A DNA stretch of 64,000 nucleotides from JAEUMD01 sp044222395 (GTDB taxonomy: Bacteria; Pseudomonadota; Alphaproteobacteria; Rhizobiales; Hyphomicrobiaceae), in the NCBI GenBank assembly GCA_044222395.1, contig JBGANK010000001.1, positions 145,741-209,740 on the forward strand, in the 5' to 3' direction. Shown one piece after another: positions 1 through 8,380 of the stretch. Within the stretch, counting starts at the first letter, position 1. Each line of letters opens with the position of its first letter. The notes under the pieces are model-generated. The model was not told the DNA's origin and ran no database searches. It was given only the letters and a program-made list of their open reading frames with translations. Made by a program: the position numbers and the translations under genes.

Positions 1-134
1 CGATCGGCCGCGGCCTTGTCGCCGGGATGCAAGTCCGGATGGCATGACTTGGCTAGGCGGCGGAAGGCACCGCGAATGTCGTCGTCGGAGGCGCCGCGCA
101 AGACCCCCAACACGGAATATGGATCACCCGCCAT
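1..134 (-). CDS. J-domain (DnaJ-like) protein, N-terminal fragment
   Basis: Only the first 44 codons are in the window; the gene runs off the left edge. The translation begins MAGDPYSVLGV and contains CHPDLHPGDKAAAD, which is the start of a J domain with its HPD tripeptide, the element that stimulates Hsp70 (DnaK) ATPase activity. The ATG lies at 132-134. It is the last gene of a minus-strand run, about 330 bases downstream of ppx, and is separated from it by a dispersed repeat. Whether it is a full DnaJ, a CbpA-like protein or a short J protein cannot be told from this fragment. Confidence 0.8.
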   Translation of the reverse strand, partial: MAGDPYSVLGVLRGASDDDIRGAFRRLAKSCHPDLHPGDKAAAD

Positions 135-200
135 CGTGTCGTGTTCCAAATGTCGTGCCACCCCGAACGCCCCTGAACGCCCTCGTCGCGGCGTCCGATC

Positions 201-328
201 CTAGAGCCTGATCGCCTGAGCTGAAACCGCTTGCGGTTCCAGCGAAGGCGTGAATCAGTCTTTCAAACAAAGCATTAGAGCAGCCCACTGCGGCCAATGT
301 GATTCAATCGAGATTGAACCTGCTCTCG
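201..328 (+). repeat. Dispersed intergenic repeat, family B, copy 1
   Basis: This stretch starts with CTAGAGCCTGATC and ends with GAACCTGCTCT. It matches, in inverted orientation, the stretch at 31641-31770. Shared blocks are GGTTCCAGCGAAGGCGTGA, a GAGCAG(C/G)CC segment, CTGCGGC and ACCTGCTCT. It fills most of the gap between ppx and the J-domain gene and contains a GAAACCGCTTGCGGTTCC hairpin. No coding signal is seen. Confidence 0.7.
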
Positions 329-460
329 TCACCGAATCGCCACTCGATAGTGTCGCGTTATGAACGTATGCGCCATAAACTTATTCGGCACTCCCCGCCT
401 TGCATGAACACAATGAACACGCGCCAGAATTATGGCAACTGTGGCGTGTGTGAGGATTTT

Positions 461-1999
461 TCAGACGAGGAATCTGATTTCCGGCGTCTTGTCGAGAAGT
501 GTTGCGAGCACGCCGAATCGGCGCTGCAGCCGTTCGCCGTCCAGATCCGCAAAGGCGCCGGGTATGGTCAGCACCAGCTTGTCGTTCTCGATCGAAAGTG
601 GCGTTACGTCGATGACGCCGGGCATGCCGATCGACAGCATGTGTGCTGCCCTGACGGCAGCGCCGATGATTCGCGCTCTGAGCAGCGCTCGCTTGCTCAC
701 TGCCCGCTTCATGCGCTCCGAGACCTGATCGCCTTTGGCGTCGCCCGAGCCGGCATGACGGAAATAGACCGACAGCGCCAGGAACATGCGCCCGGGATGA
801 TCGATCCCGCCCAGGCTGGCATGGGCGATCACGTTGAGGCTCTGTTCGCCGCGATAATCAGGATGGGCGCGCCAGCCGATATCGGAGAGAAGGCAGGCCG
901 CATGCCGCATCCGTCGCTCCTCCACCGTCTCCTCGATACCTCCCGGACCGAACAGGGTATCCGTCCAAGCGCACAGCTCCAACGCATGCTCCACCGAGCG
1001 CGAGCGCAATTGCGCGAACGCGGCGCAAGACGTCAGCAGCGGGTCCTTGCGACGCTCTTCGGCAGGCAGAAGGGAGTAGAGCAGCCCCTCTCGCACGCCA
1101 AACACCGAGAAGATCACCTCCGACGGCGCCAGCTTCTTCAGCACCTGCAGCATGACTGCGGCGCCATATGGCAGCACGTCGCGCCGCGCCTTCGATATGC
1201 CGCCGGCCCCCGGCAGCGACGACACCTTCTTTGCCTTCAGGATCGACTCGCAGAAATCCATCACCGTCCGCGTCGGCAACACAAATCCGTGCATCACGCG
1301 CAGCGGATAACCGCTCTGCTCCATGTACATCTTCGCCAGAGCGCGCCATGTGCCGCCCACCGCGTAGAAAGGCCGGCCCTTGCCGCGCGCCAGCCATTCG
1401 ACCTCGCCAATAGTTTGTCCTGCGAGCGATTCGGCCTTGTCGGGCTTGCCCTTGGTCGTGTCGATGAGGCGCAGCCCGCCGAGTGGCAATGTCGTCGCCT
1501 CGTTGAGCCGGTCCCCCGAGATGTCGATCAGCTCCAGGCTGCCGCCGCCAAGGTCGCCGGCGACGCCGTCGGCGTTGACAAAGCCCATCATGATACCAAA
1601 CGCGGCGAGCCGTGCTTCCTTCTCCCCCGACAGCACTTCGATCCGCGCACCAAGCGCCTGTTGGCCGCGACTTATGAAGTCACCGCCGTCGACGGCCTCG
1701 CGAACCGCCGCCGTGGCGATCGCCCGCACCGTCTTCACGCCGAGGTTTCGTGCGATGGCATGAAAGCGCCGCAGCGCCTGGATCGCACACTCGACGCTTT
1801 TCTCGCCCAGATGCTGGGTGGAGGCGACCGACCGGCCGAGCCCGCACAGTACCTTCTCGTTGAACACCGGCGTCGGCGCTCGCGTCAGTCCGTCGTAGAT
1901 GACGAACCGCACCGAGTTCGAGCCAATGTCGACGACGCCGATCGGCTCCAGGTGGCTGCTGCGATCGCTGCCCGCCAGGTGATGTCTGAGGCCCGTCAC
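461..1999 (-). CDS. ppx: Exopolyphosphatase, Ppx/GppA family
   Basis: The 512-residue protein belongs to the ASKHA-fold Ppx/GppA phosphatases, which remove terminal phosphate from polyphosphate or (p)ppGpp. The first phosphate-binding loop is VVDIGSNSVRFVIYDG near residue 23, and the second is GDLGGGSLELIDI near residue 150. The C-terminal half holds the HD-like helical part seen in longer family members. Its ATG overlaps the ppk stop by four bases, so the two are probably translationally coupled. That pairs polyphosphate synthesis and breakdown in one operon. Preference for polyphosphate over pppGpp is inferred from the ppk neighbour, not from a residue. Confidence 0.93.
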   Translation of the reverse strand: MTGLRHHLAGSDRSSHLEPIGVVDIGSNSVRFVIYDGLTRAPTPVFNEKVLCGLGRSVASTQHLGEKSVECAIQALRRFHAIARNLGVKTVRAIATAAVREAVDGGDFISRGQQALGARIEVLSGEKEARLAAFGIMMGFVNADGVAGDLGGGSLELIDISGDRLNEATTLPLGGLRLIDTTKGKPDKAESLAGQTIGEVEWLARGKGRPFYAVGGTWRALAKMYMEQSGYPLRVMHGFVLPTRTVMDFCESILKAKKVSSLPGAGGISKARRDVLPYGAAVMLQVLKKLAPSEVIFSVFGVREGLLYSLLPAEERRKDPLLTSCAAFAQLRSRSVEHALELCAWTDTLFGPGGIEETVEERRMRHAACLLSDIGWRAHPDYRGEQSLNVIAHASLGGIDHPGRMFLALSVYFRHAGSGDAKGDQVSERMKRAVSKRALLRARIIGAAVRAAHMLSIGMPGVIDVTPLSIENDKLVLTIPGAFADLDGERLQRRFGVLATLLDKTPEIRFLV

Positions 2000-4224
2000 G
2001 CGCGCTCCTGTTTCGCGGACCTGCGCTTCTTGAGCGCGAAGGCGGGTGGTCGGCTCGCGGCAAGCGTGGTGCCCCGACCTGAAAGCGATGGATTCGTCAT
2101 GAAGTACTTGTGCGCGTTGAACGCCGGTTCGCCGCTTGCCGGCTCCACCCGGGTCGATGAGCCGTCCGGATTGATGAGCCAGGTCTGCTGATTGTCCATC
2201 ATGTTGGCCACCATGATCTGATCGAGGACCTGCTCATGCACCGTGGCATTCAGGATCTGCACCATCGCCTCCACGCGCCGGTCGAGATTGCGCGGCATCA
2301 TGTCGGCGGAGCTGATGTACACCGCCGCGTTGGGCGATGGCAAACCGTGACCGCCGCCGAAGCAGAAGATCCGCGCGTGCTCCAAGAAGCGCCCGATGAT
2401 GCTCTTGACGCGAATGTTGCTCGACAGCCCTGGAACGCCCGGCTTGAGGCAACAGATGCCGCGCACGATGAGATCGATCTCCACCCCGTTGCCGGAGGCC
2501 TCGTAGAGCGCATCGATGATCTGCTTGTCGACCAGTGAGTTCATCTTCATCCAGATCGCTGCCGGCCGGCCTGATCTCGCATGCTCGATCTCCTCACGGA
2601 TGTGCGCAAGGATGCGCTCGCGAATTCCGCGCGGCGAGGCCGCCATGCGCTCGAACACGCCGGGCTCCCCGTAGCCCGTCACGAAATTGAAGATGCGTGT
2701 CACGTCGCGGCCGATCGCCGGGTCGATCGTGAACAGCGACAGGTCCGTATAGACCCGAGCCGTCTGCGGGTGGTAGTTGCCGGTGCCGATGTGACAATAG
2801 GTGGCAAGCTCATGGCCTTCGCGGCGCACCACCAGCCCGAGCTTGGCGTGCGTCTTCAATTCAATGAAACCATAGACGACGTGCACGCCGGCGCTTTCCA
2901 GATCGCGCGCCCAGCGGATATTGGCCGCCTCGTCGAACCGCGCCTTGAGCTCGACCACCGCCGTCACCGACTTGCCCGCCTCCACTGCCTCCTTCAAGGC
3001 ACGCACGATCGGTGAATCCCGCGACGTGCGGTAGAGCGTCCACTTGATCGCCATCACGTTGGGGTCCGCCACCGCCTGCCGCAGGTATTGCACCACGACA
3101 TCGAAGCTCTCGTAGGGATGGTGGACGATGATGTCCTTCTGCCGGATGGCGGCAAAGCAGTCACCATTGAATTCGCGGATTCGTTCGGGAAAGCGGATCG
3201 CGAACGGTCGGAACAGCAGATCGGGCCGGTCCGCGACGATCATCTGCGTAGCATCGGCGAGCCCCAGCACGCCTTCCTTGACGAAGATCGACTCGTCGCC
3301 GACCTCCAGCTCCTCGATCACGAACTTGCGCAAGTTCTCCGGCATGCACGATTCTAGCTCCAGCCGGATGACGTGGCCGCGCCGGCGCCGCTTCAGTGCC
3401 GTCTCGAATGACCGCACCAGATCCTCGGCCTCTTCCTGCAGCTCGATGTCGCTGTCGCGAATGAGGCGGAAAGCACCGCGCGCCTTGATCTCGAACCCGG
3501 GGAACAGCGCCCCCAGGAACATGCCGATGATGGTTTCCATCTGGATGAAGCGGATGCTCGCAGACGCGTCCGGTCCATCAGGCAGGCGGATGAACCGTTG
3601 GATCTGGCTCGGTATCGGAATGAGCCCGTTCATCGCCCGGACCGAGTTCTCCATCTCCACGGCCAGCGTCAGCCCCAGATTGAGAATGAACGGGAAGGGG
3701 TGCGCGGGATCAACCGCGATCGGCGTCAGGATCGGAAAGATCTGCTGCATGAACAGGTCTTCGAGCCACCGGCGCTCGGCAAGCGTCAGCTGCTTCTCGT
3801 TGACGAGTGCGATGCCGGCGTCGCCGAGATCTTGCATCAGGGCATCCCAGATCTCCTGCTTGTAGCTGACGAGACCAGACACGAAACGATTGATCGCCGA
3901 CAGCTGCTGTGCCGGGGTAAGACCATCTTGCGACGTCGTCGTCACACCGGCAGCGAGCTGGCCGAAGATGCCGGCGGCGCGCACCATGTAGAATTCGTCG
4001 AGGTTGCTCGCTGATATCGCCAGGAATCTCAGCCGCTCCAGCAGCGGGTGATTCTTGTTGGCGGCCTCCTCCAGTACGCGCTTGTTGAACTGCAACCACG
4101 ACAGTTCCCGGTTGTAGTAGCGATCCGTACCTTGCGGCGGCACCGCGCCATCGAGTTTCCTCACGCGCACATGTGCACCGTGCGGTGATTGCAGCTGCCT
4201 CGGCTTGGCGCACATCGTCTTCAA
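1996..4224 (-). CDS. ppk: Polyphosphate kinase 1
   Basis: The 742-residue protein is full length for PPK1, which reversibly transfers the gamma phosphate of ATP to polyphosphate. The N-terminal domain carries YYNRELSWLQFNKRVLEEA and SNLDEFYMVRAAGI. The catalytic half has the two phospholipase D-like histidine motifs, LKTHAKLGLVV (probable autophosphorylated His) and CHIGTGNYHPQTARVYTD. The C-terminus ends with the usual SSADMMPRNLDRRVE block. It lies 17 bases downstream of hdaA and overlaps ppx by four bases. The first roughly 30 residues before the RYYNRELSW block are not conserved, so the exact start is slightly uncertain. Confidence 0.96.
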   Translation of the reverse strand: MKTMCAKPRQLQSPHGAHVRVRKLDGAVPPQGTDRYYNRELSWLQFNKRVLEEAANKNHPLLERLRFLAISASNLDEFYMVRAAGIFGQLAAGVTTTSQDGLTPAQQLSAINRFVSGLVSYKQEIWDALMQDLGDAGIALVNEKQLTLAERRWLEDLFMQQIFPILTPIAVDPAHPFPFILNLGLTLAVEMENSVRAMNGLIPIPSQIQRFIRLPDGPDASASIRFIQMETIIGMFLGALFPGFEIKARGAFRLIRDSDIELQEEAEDLVRSFETALKRRRRGHVIRLELESCMPENLRKFVIEELEVGDESIFVKEGVLGLADATQMIVADRPDLLFRPFAIRFPERIREFNGDCFAAIRQKDIIVHHPYESFDVVVQYLRQAVADPNVMAIKWTLYRTSRDSPIVRALKEAVEAGKSVTAVVELKARFDEAANIRWARDLESAGVHVVYGFIELKTHAKLGLVVRREGHELATYCHIGTGNYHPQTARVYTDLSLFTIDPAIGRDVTRIFNFVTGYGEPGVFERMAASPRGIRERILAHIREEIEHARSGRPAAIWMKMNSLVDKQIIDALYEASGNGVEIDLIVRGICCLKPGVPGLSSNIRVKSIIGRFLEHARIFCFGGGHGLPSPNAAVYISSADMMPRNLDRRVEAMVQILNATVHEQVLDQIMVANMMDNQQTWLINPDGSSTRVEPASGEPAFNAHKYFMTNPSLSGRGTTLAASRPPAFALKKRRSAKQERA

Positions 4225-4241
4225 CTCCCTGCTGGCCGGGA

Positions 4242-4940
4242 CTATGCGTCGTCCGCCGCGCCGTCCGCGCCTGATTTACCGAGCACATTCGCGGCCAACG
4301 CCCTCGTGACGCGCCGCTTGGTCGCCAGCGCTTCCCTGTCCAGCCGCTCGACGACAGAGTTGACCGCTGCCATCGACCGCTCGACCCTGAGTGCAATGAA
4401 ATTCACCACATGCGGCTCAACGAAGAGTTGACGATCGGCAAACAGCTTGACGAGCACGGCCTTGATCAGCGCCTCGTCGGGCGGCGCGATCGCGATCATC
4501 GGCAATGCACGCAGCCGCGATCTCAAGTCCGGCAGCGCGATCGCCATCTCGCCGGGCGGTCGCCGCGACGTCAACATTATCGTCCGCCGATGCTCGCGAG
4601 CGAGATTCAACAGATGGAACAGGATGCGGTCGTCGCCAATGCCGCGATCAATATCCTCCACCAGGAGCGTCCCCGTGCGCTCGAAAGCCGCCACCGCGCT
4701 TTCGTCGATATCCGAAGCGGCAACCGTCGCGGACCCGGATATGGTCTGCCACACGTGCCCCAGATGCGACTTGCCGGCCCCTTCAGGACCAACGACCACC
4801 GCCGCCCAATGCGGCCAGTCCGGCCATCGATCGACGAGTTCCACGGCTGCCGCATTCGACCCGGAGACGAAGAAGTCCTCCATGCCCCGCGCCGCGCGCA
4901 AAGGCAGATCGAGCACCAACTGTCGCGGCGACGTCGTCAT
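4242..4940 (-). CDS. hdaA: DnaA-related regulatory ATPase (HdaA-like)
   Basis: The 232-residue protein matches the Hda/HdaA group, which works with the DNA sliding clamp to inactivate DnaA-ATP and prevent over-initiation of replication. It starts MTTSPRQLVLDLPLRAARG, where QLVLDL is a clamp-binding-type motif. It then has Walker A GPEGAGKSHL, a degenerate Walker B LLVEDIDRG, and the sensor region with LPDLRSRL. A longer open frame upstream lies inside the AI-2E gene and has no family resemblance, so the ATG at 4940 is chosen. That ATG overlaps the upstream gene's stop as ATGA. The position between a membrane protein and ppk is common in alphaproteobacteria. Confidence 0.9.
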   Translation of the reverse strand: MTTSPRQLVLDLPLRAARGMEDFFVSGSNAAAVELVDRWPDWPHWAAVVVGPEGAGKSHLGHVWQTISGSATVAASDIDESAVAAFERTGTLLVEDIDRGIGDDRILFHLLNLAREHRRTIMLTSRRPPGEMAIALPDLRSRLRALPMIAIAPPDEALIKAVLVKLFADRQLFVEPHVVNFIALRVERSMAAVNSVVERLDREALATKRRVTRALAANVLGKSGADGAADDA

Positions 4941-6028
4941 GCCGGTGGGCTCTTTCCGCCGGTCTCCTCTGCGGCACCTTTGTAGAATGGGCTGTCCAAG
5001 TAGACCTTGAGCGAAAAGCGTACCAGCACGCCGATCGCCGCCGCCACCGGCACTGCGACCAGCACGCCGACAAACCCGAACAGATAGGAGAACACGAACA
5101 GGGCGAAGATCAGCCACACCGGATGCAGCCCGATCTTCGAGCCGACGATGTTGGGGCTGAGGAACCCCGCATCGAACGCCTGCCCGGCGAGAAACACGCC
5201 GGCCACCATCGCCACCGGAACGAGATCAGGCCAGAACTGGATGAGCGCCAGCCCTGTTGCAGTGATCAGTCCCAGCGCCCAGCCCACGAACGGAATGAAG
5301 GTGAGAACACCCGTCGCGATACCAATCAGTAGACCGTATTTGAGACCGACTGCGGTGAGCCCCGCCGCGTAGAACAGCCCCAGGATCATGCAGACCGTGC
5401 CCTGCCCGCGAATGAAGGCGGACACCGCATCGTTGACGTCGCTGGCAAGCTGCCGGATCGCCGGCGCGTGTTCGCGCGGCAGCCAGCCGTTAATCTTCTC
5501 CAGCATCGGATCCCAGTCGAGCAGCATGTAGAAGACGACCAGCGGCGTCACCAGGATGAGCGAGAAGAAGTTCACCACTGCCCGGCTCTGGTCCCACAGC
5601 GACGAAGCGATCCATCCCGCAATGCTCGCCCAGTTCTCGCTCAGACTGTTGATCGCGCGCGTCAGTCCGACCTCGAAGTCGGCATAGCGGCCCCCCAGCC
5701 GCTCGCGTGCCCAGGCATCCGCGAGTCCCCTGAGCCGCACCATTTCGTCGGGCAGCGCGATGGCGAGCTGCTGCGCCTGGTTGGCGAGCAGCGGCACCAG
5801 GAAAATCAGCACTGCTGCAAACGCGGCGATGGCCACCAGCAGGATGATGAGCGACGCCAACGCACGCGATAGACCGATACGCTGCAATGCGCCCGCCAGC
5901 GGATTGAGGAAGTAGGCGATCACCATGCCCGCAACGAACGGCAACAGGATTTCCTTGAGAAGCCCGATCAGCAGCACAAGCGCGAGTGCCGCACCCATCC
6001 AGAACAAGACCTGACGTTCTGCTCGCAT
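4937..6028 (-). CDS. AI-2E family transporter (PerM-like membrane protein)
   Basis: The 363-residue membrane protein has the family layout. There are paired hydrophobic helices at residues about 9-35 (LFWMGAALALVLLIGLLKEI), helices around 60-80, a soluble stretch around 90-150, then several helices containing GLTAVGLKYGLLIGIATGVLTFIPFVGW. That last part is the conserved G-x-FIPF(V/L)G region of this family. The family covers proposed autoinducer-2 exporters and ion/proton antiporters, so the substrate is unknown. It sits 40 bases downstream of the phosphatidyltransferase gene and overlaps hdaA by four bases, so it is probably in the same operon. Confidence 0.9.
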   Translation of the reverse strand: MRAERQVLFWMGAALALVLLIGLLKEILLPFVAGMVIAYFLNPLAGALQRIGLSRALASLIILLVAIAAFAAVLIFLVPLLANQAQQLAIALPDEMVRLRGLADAWARERLGGRYADFEVGLTRAINSLSENWASIAGWIASSLWDQSRAVVNFFSLILVTPLVVFYMLLDWDPMLEKINGWLPREHAPAIRQLASDVNDAVSAFIRGQGTVCMILGLFYAAGLTAVGLKYGLLIGIATGVLTFIPFVGWALGLITATGLALIQFWPDLVPVAMVAGVFLAGQAFDAGFLSPNIVGSKIGLHPVWLIFALFVFSYLFGFVGVLVAVPVAAAIGVLVRFSLKVYLDSPFYKGAAEETGGKSPPA

Positions 6029-6067
6029 GGCCCCCTCCTTTGCATTCCCCCGTGTCGGGCACGCAGC

Positions 6068-6625
6068 CTACCGCGGAGACACCCCGGAATCATAGCCTCC
6101 CATGTGCAGCAGCCATGTCCGCGCATAGGCCGCCAGCGATGCAAGGATGAGGGCTGCAGTCACCCCGACGAGGACGACGCGCACCGGCCCCAACCCGAAA
6201 TGGAATGCCTCGTCAGCCATCACCGTGGCTGCAAGAACGATCTGTGCAAGCGTATTGAACTTGGAGACGACAAGCGGATGAATGTTGACGGGGTTGTCGA
6301 GCAGCCACGACAGCACCACGCCAATGACGATCAGAACGTCGCGCGTCACAACCGCGATGACCAGCCACGACGGCAGCTGGCCCGCCACTCCCAGCGCGAT
6401 ATAGATGCAAACCAGCAAGAGCTTGTCGGCGAGCGGATCGAGATAGGCGCCCAGTTCCGTCGTCCACCCGAAGCGCTTGGCAAGATAGCCGTCGACACCA
6501 TCGGAGATGCCTGCGATCACGAACAGGTAGAATGCCAGCCGCATCTCACCCGTGATCAGCAGCCAGAACACGATCGGTACGAGAATGACTCGGCCAAGCG
6601 TGATGAAGTTCGGCAGATTCTGCAC
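6068..6625 (-). CDS. CDP-alcohol phosphatidyltransferase (PgsA-like)
   Basis: This integral membrane enzyme family transfers a phosphatidyl group from CDP-diacylglycerol to an alcohol, here probably glycerol 3-phosphate. The motif is DGVDGYLAKRFGWTTELGAY followed by LDPLADK. It fits D-x2-D-G-x2-A-[RK]-x8-G-x3-D-x3-D, with Lys where Arg is usual. The N-terminus NLPNFITLGRVILVP resembles PgsA. A GTG at 6625 gives 185 residues, the usual PgsA length. An ATG at 6766 would add 47 residues with no family match. Other alcohol substrates cannot be ruled out. Confidence 0.85.
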   Translation of the reverse strand: MQNLPNFITLGRVILVPIVFWLLITGEMRLAFYLFVIAGISDGVDGYLAKRFGWTTELGAYLDPLADKLLLVCIYIALGVAGQLPSWLVIAVVTRDVLIVIGVVLSWLLDNPVNIHPLVVSKFNTLAQIVLAATVMADEAFHFGLGPVRVVLVGVTAALILASLAAYARTWLLHMGGYDSGVSPR

Positions 6626-6900
6626 ACCCGTCCCGTTCGAAAGAGGATCACGCTCGCCGCATTCCGCGACCCGGAGTCGACGCCACAAAACGACTGCGTC
6701 CACAACCGCCTTGGACGCCAGCCTCAGATCGCGGCAGAAGCTCGCAAATGATGCCCGGCCATGCAAGCCGACTTAGCCCGCATCATCCTTTTTCATAGTG
6801 TTCGAAAGCCCCGCGCGCCCCAAACGCGTCCCTCGCACTGGGTAAACGTCGTGGGCCGATTGCCGCTTGGCGACCCGCCCGCCCGATCCCCCGGCCGCCT

Positions 6901-8079
6901 TCAGAAGCCCGACCTGAGGAACCAGCTGCCGCCGATGTTGAGGAGCGAAAGCCCGCGCGCCGAGAATGCGTCAGCGAGCGCCGACCCGCCGCCTGGATAG
7001 GTCACCTGCATGTCCGCCCCGCGCGCCGAAACCGCATCGATCTGCACGTCCTCCACGCCGGGCGTATCGAGCACTTTTGCTCGCATTGAATTCCATTCGG
7101 AAAGCCCCTGGAACTCGACCTGCATGCGCACCGGCTCACCGCCCGCCCCCGATCCAGAAACCGCACCGCCGCCGCCCGGCGATGGTGATGCCAAACCGCC
7201 GCCAGAGGACCGCGACTTGATCGCCTTCCAGCGCCCCTCGATGATCCCGATCGAAACGACCGCGGCCAGTTCCAGGCTGTAGCCGACGTCGCCGTCATAA
7301 AGCCGGTAGGTGCGCTTCAAATTGAAGGAACCGACAGAATCGCGACCGGCAAGCGTCACATGAACACGCCCGCCCGGCTTATCCACCTCGGCAATCGCCG
7401 CGATCACCTTGTCGCCGCCGTATTCGTTGGCGAGCACGCGATTGGCGCTATCGTCTCCTGAAACCAGCATGTTCAGCGTATCGTCGTGGATGACGGGCTT
7501 CACGCCTTCCAGCTTGAGCGGCGTCAGCGCGTTCTTGGTGTCGAGGTCTTTCCAGATATCGAGCCAGGCCGTGGTCGTGCTGCCGGAGCGCGCAAGCTTG
7601 CCGCCTTCGCGCACGCCAGCCATCAACACGACTTCGGGCGCCTGCTCCTCCACGAACGGCACGCTGTCCTGCCGCAGCAGGCTGCGCACTGCGTCAGCGC
7701 GGAATGTGAAATCCAGGCTGGCGATGTATTCGGTTGTCGAGTTGCGCTCCGAGCGCACCACGAACCCGTCGATCAGCCGCTGCGGATCGGTTTGCTTGAT
7801 TGCCTTGATGCGCTGGTAGGCGGTTACCGGCACGAGGCGCTTCAGCAGCGAGCGGAAAGCCGCTTTCTGTCCGTCGGCTATCGCCTGCTCTTTGGCGGCA
7901 ACAGCATTGGCGGCCGCGGCGCGTACCGGATAGTTGCCGACCGTGAATACCTGGTCACCGCGCTTTGCGGCAAACGACGCCGCCGGCGCCGCAAGCAGCA
8001 CCGTAGTCACCAGCAAGGCGACAAGCACGCTCCGCCGCAAAGGAAGGGGCCGCCACCCCGGCTGTCGCTTCGCCGTCAT
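6901..8079 (-). CDS. DUF2066 domain-containing exported protein
   Basis: The 392-residue protein begins MTAKRQPGWRPLPLRRSVL and has a hydrophobic stretch (VLVALLVTTVLLAAPAASFA), so it is probably secreted or membrane-anchored in the periplasm. The following region, with VFTVGNYPVRAAAANAVAAK and FRSLLKRLVP, matches DUF2066 proteins. The C-terminal part after a Gly/Ser/Pro-rich linker at about residues 300-320 has a beta-rich pattern. Of the closely spaced ATGs, the one at 8079 is chosen because GGAAGG lies nine bases upstream. The function of DUF2066 is unknown. It is the first gene of the run leading to ppx, with 275 bases before the next gene. Confidence 0.82.
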   Translation of the reverse strand: MTAKRQPGWRPLPLRRSVLVALLVTTVLLAAPAASFAAKRGDQVFTVGNYPVRAAAANAVAAKEQAIADGQKAAFRSLLKRLVPVTAYQRIKAIKQTDPQRLIDGFVVRSERNSTTEYIASLDFTFRADAVRSLLRQDSVPFVEEQAPEVVLMAGVREGGKLARSGSTTTAWLDIWKDLDTKNALTPLKLEGVKPVIHDDTLNMLVSGDDSANRVLANEYGGDKVIAAIAEVDKPGGRVHVTLAGRDSVGSFNLKRTYRLYDGDVGYSLELAAVVSIGIIEGRWKAIKSRSSGGGLASPSPGGGGAVSGSGAGGEPVRMQVEFQGLSEWNSMRAKVLDTPGVEDVQIDAVSARGADMQVTYPGGGSALADAFSARGLSLLNIGGSWFLRSGF

Positions 8080-8380
8080 CCCCGACATCCTTCCGCCCCC
8101 GACCGCCCGCGCCGCGCCCGCAACATACCACCCCGCCTTATGCACAATTCGAATATAAAATCCCATTCCGGCCGCACCGCCTGTCCATGTATGGCGCGCC
8201 CTGGTCCATTGTTGGCGAGTTGCGGCAGGGTTTGCGACCTGCTACGACGCCGCATCTCCCGCCTCAATCAGGCGAAAGTAAGGGTCGATACCGCGACGGC
8301 CACATGCCGGCAGAGCTGCTGCAAGCCACCAACGCTCACCTCCCCGACCCGTTCAGCAAGGCCCATCTTACCGAGGCTCC
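8080..8380. other. Divergent intergenic region between the DUF2066 gene and purM
   Basis: About 300 bases separate two genes that point away from each other, so both promoters should lie here. An A/T-rich patch at about 8137-8163 (AATTCGAATATAAAATCCC) is the best candidate, but no convincing -35/-10 pair was found. A GAGG sits just before the purM ATG. Confidence 0.4.

Noticed and set aside
299..2191. A 630-codon plus-strand open frame opposite ppx
   Set aside because: It lies almost entirely antisense to ppx and has the Arg/His/Ala-rich make-up of an antisense frame in GC-rich DNA, with no family motif.
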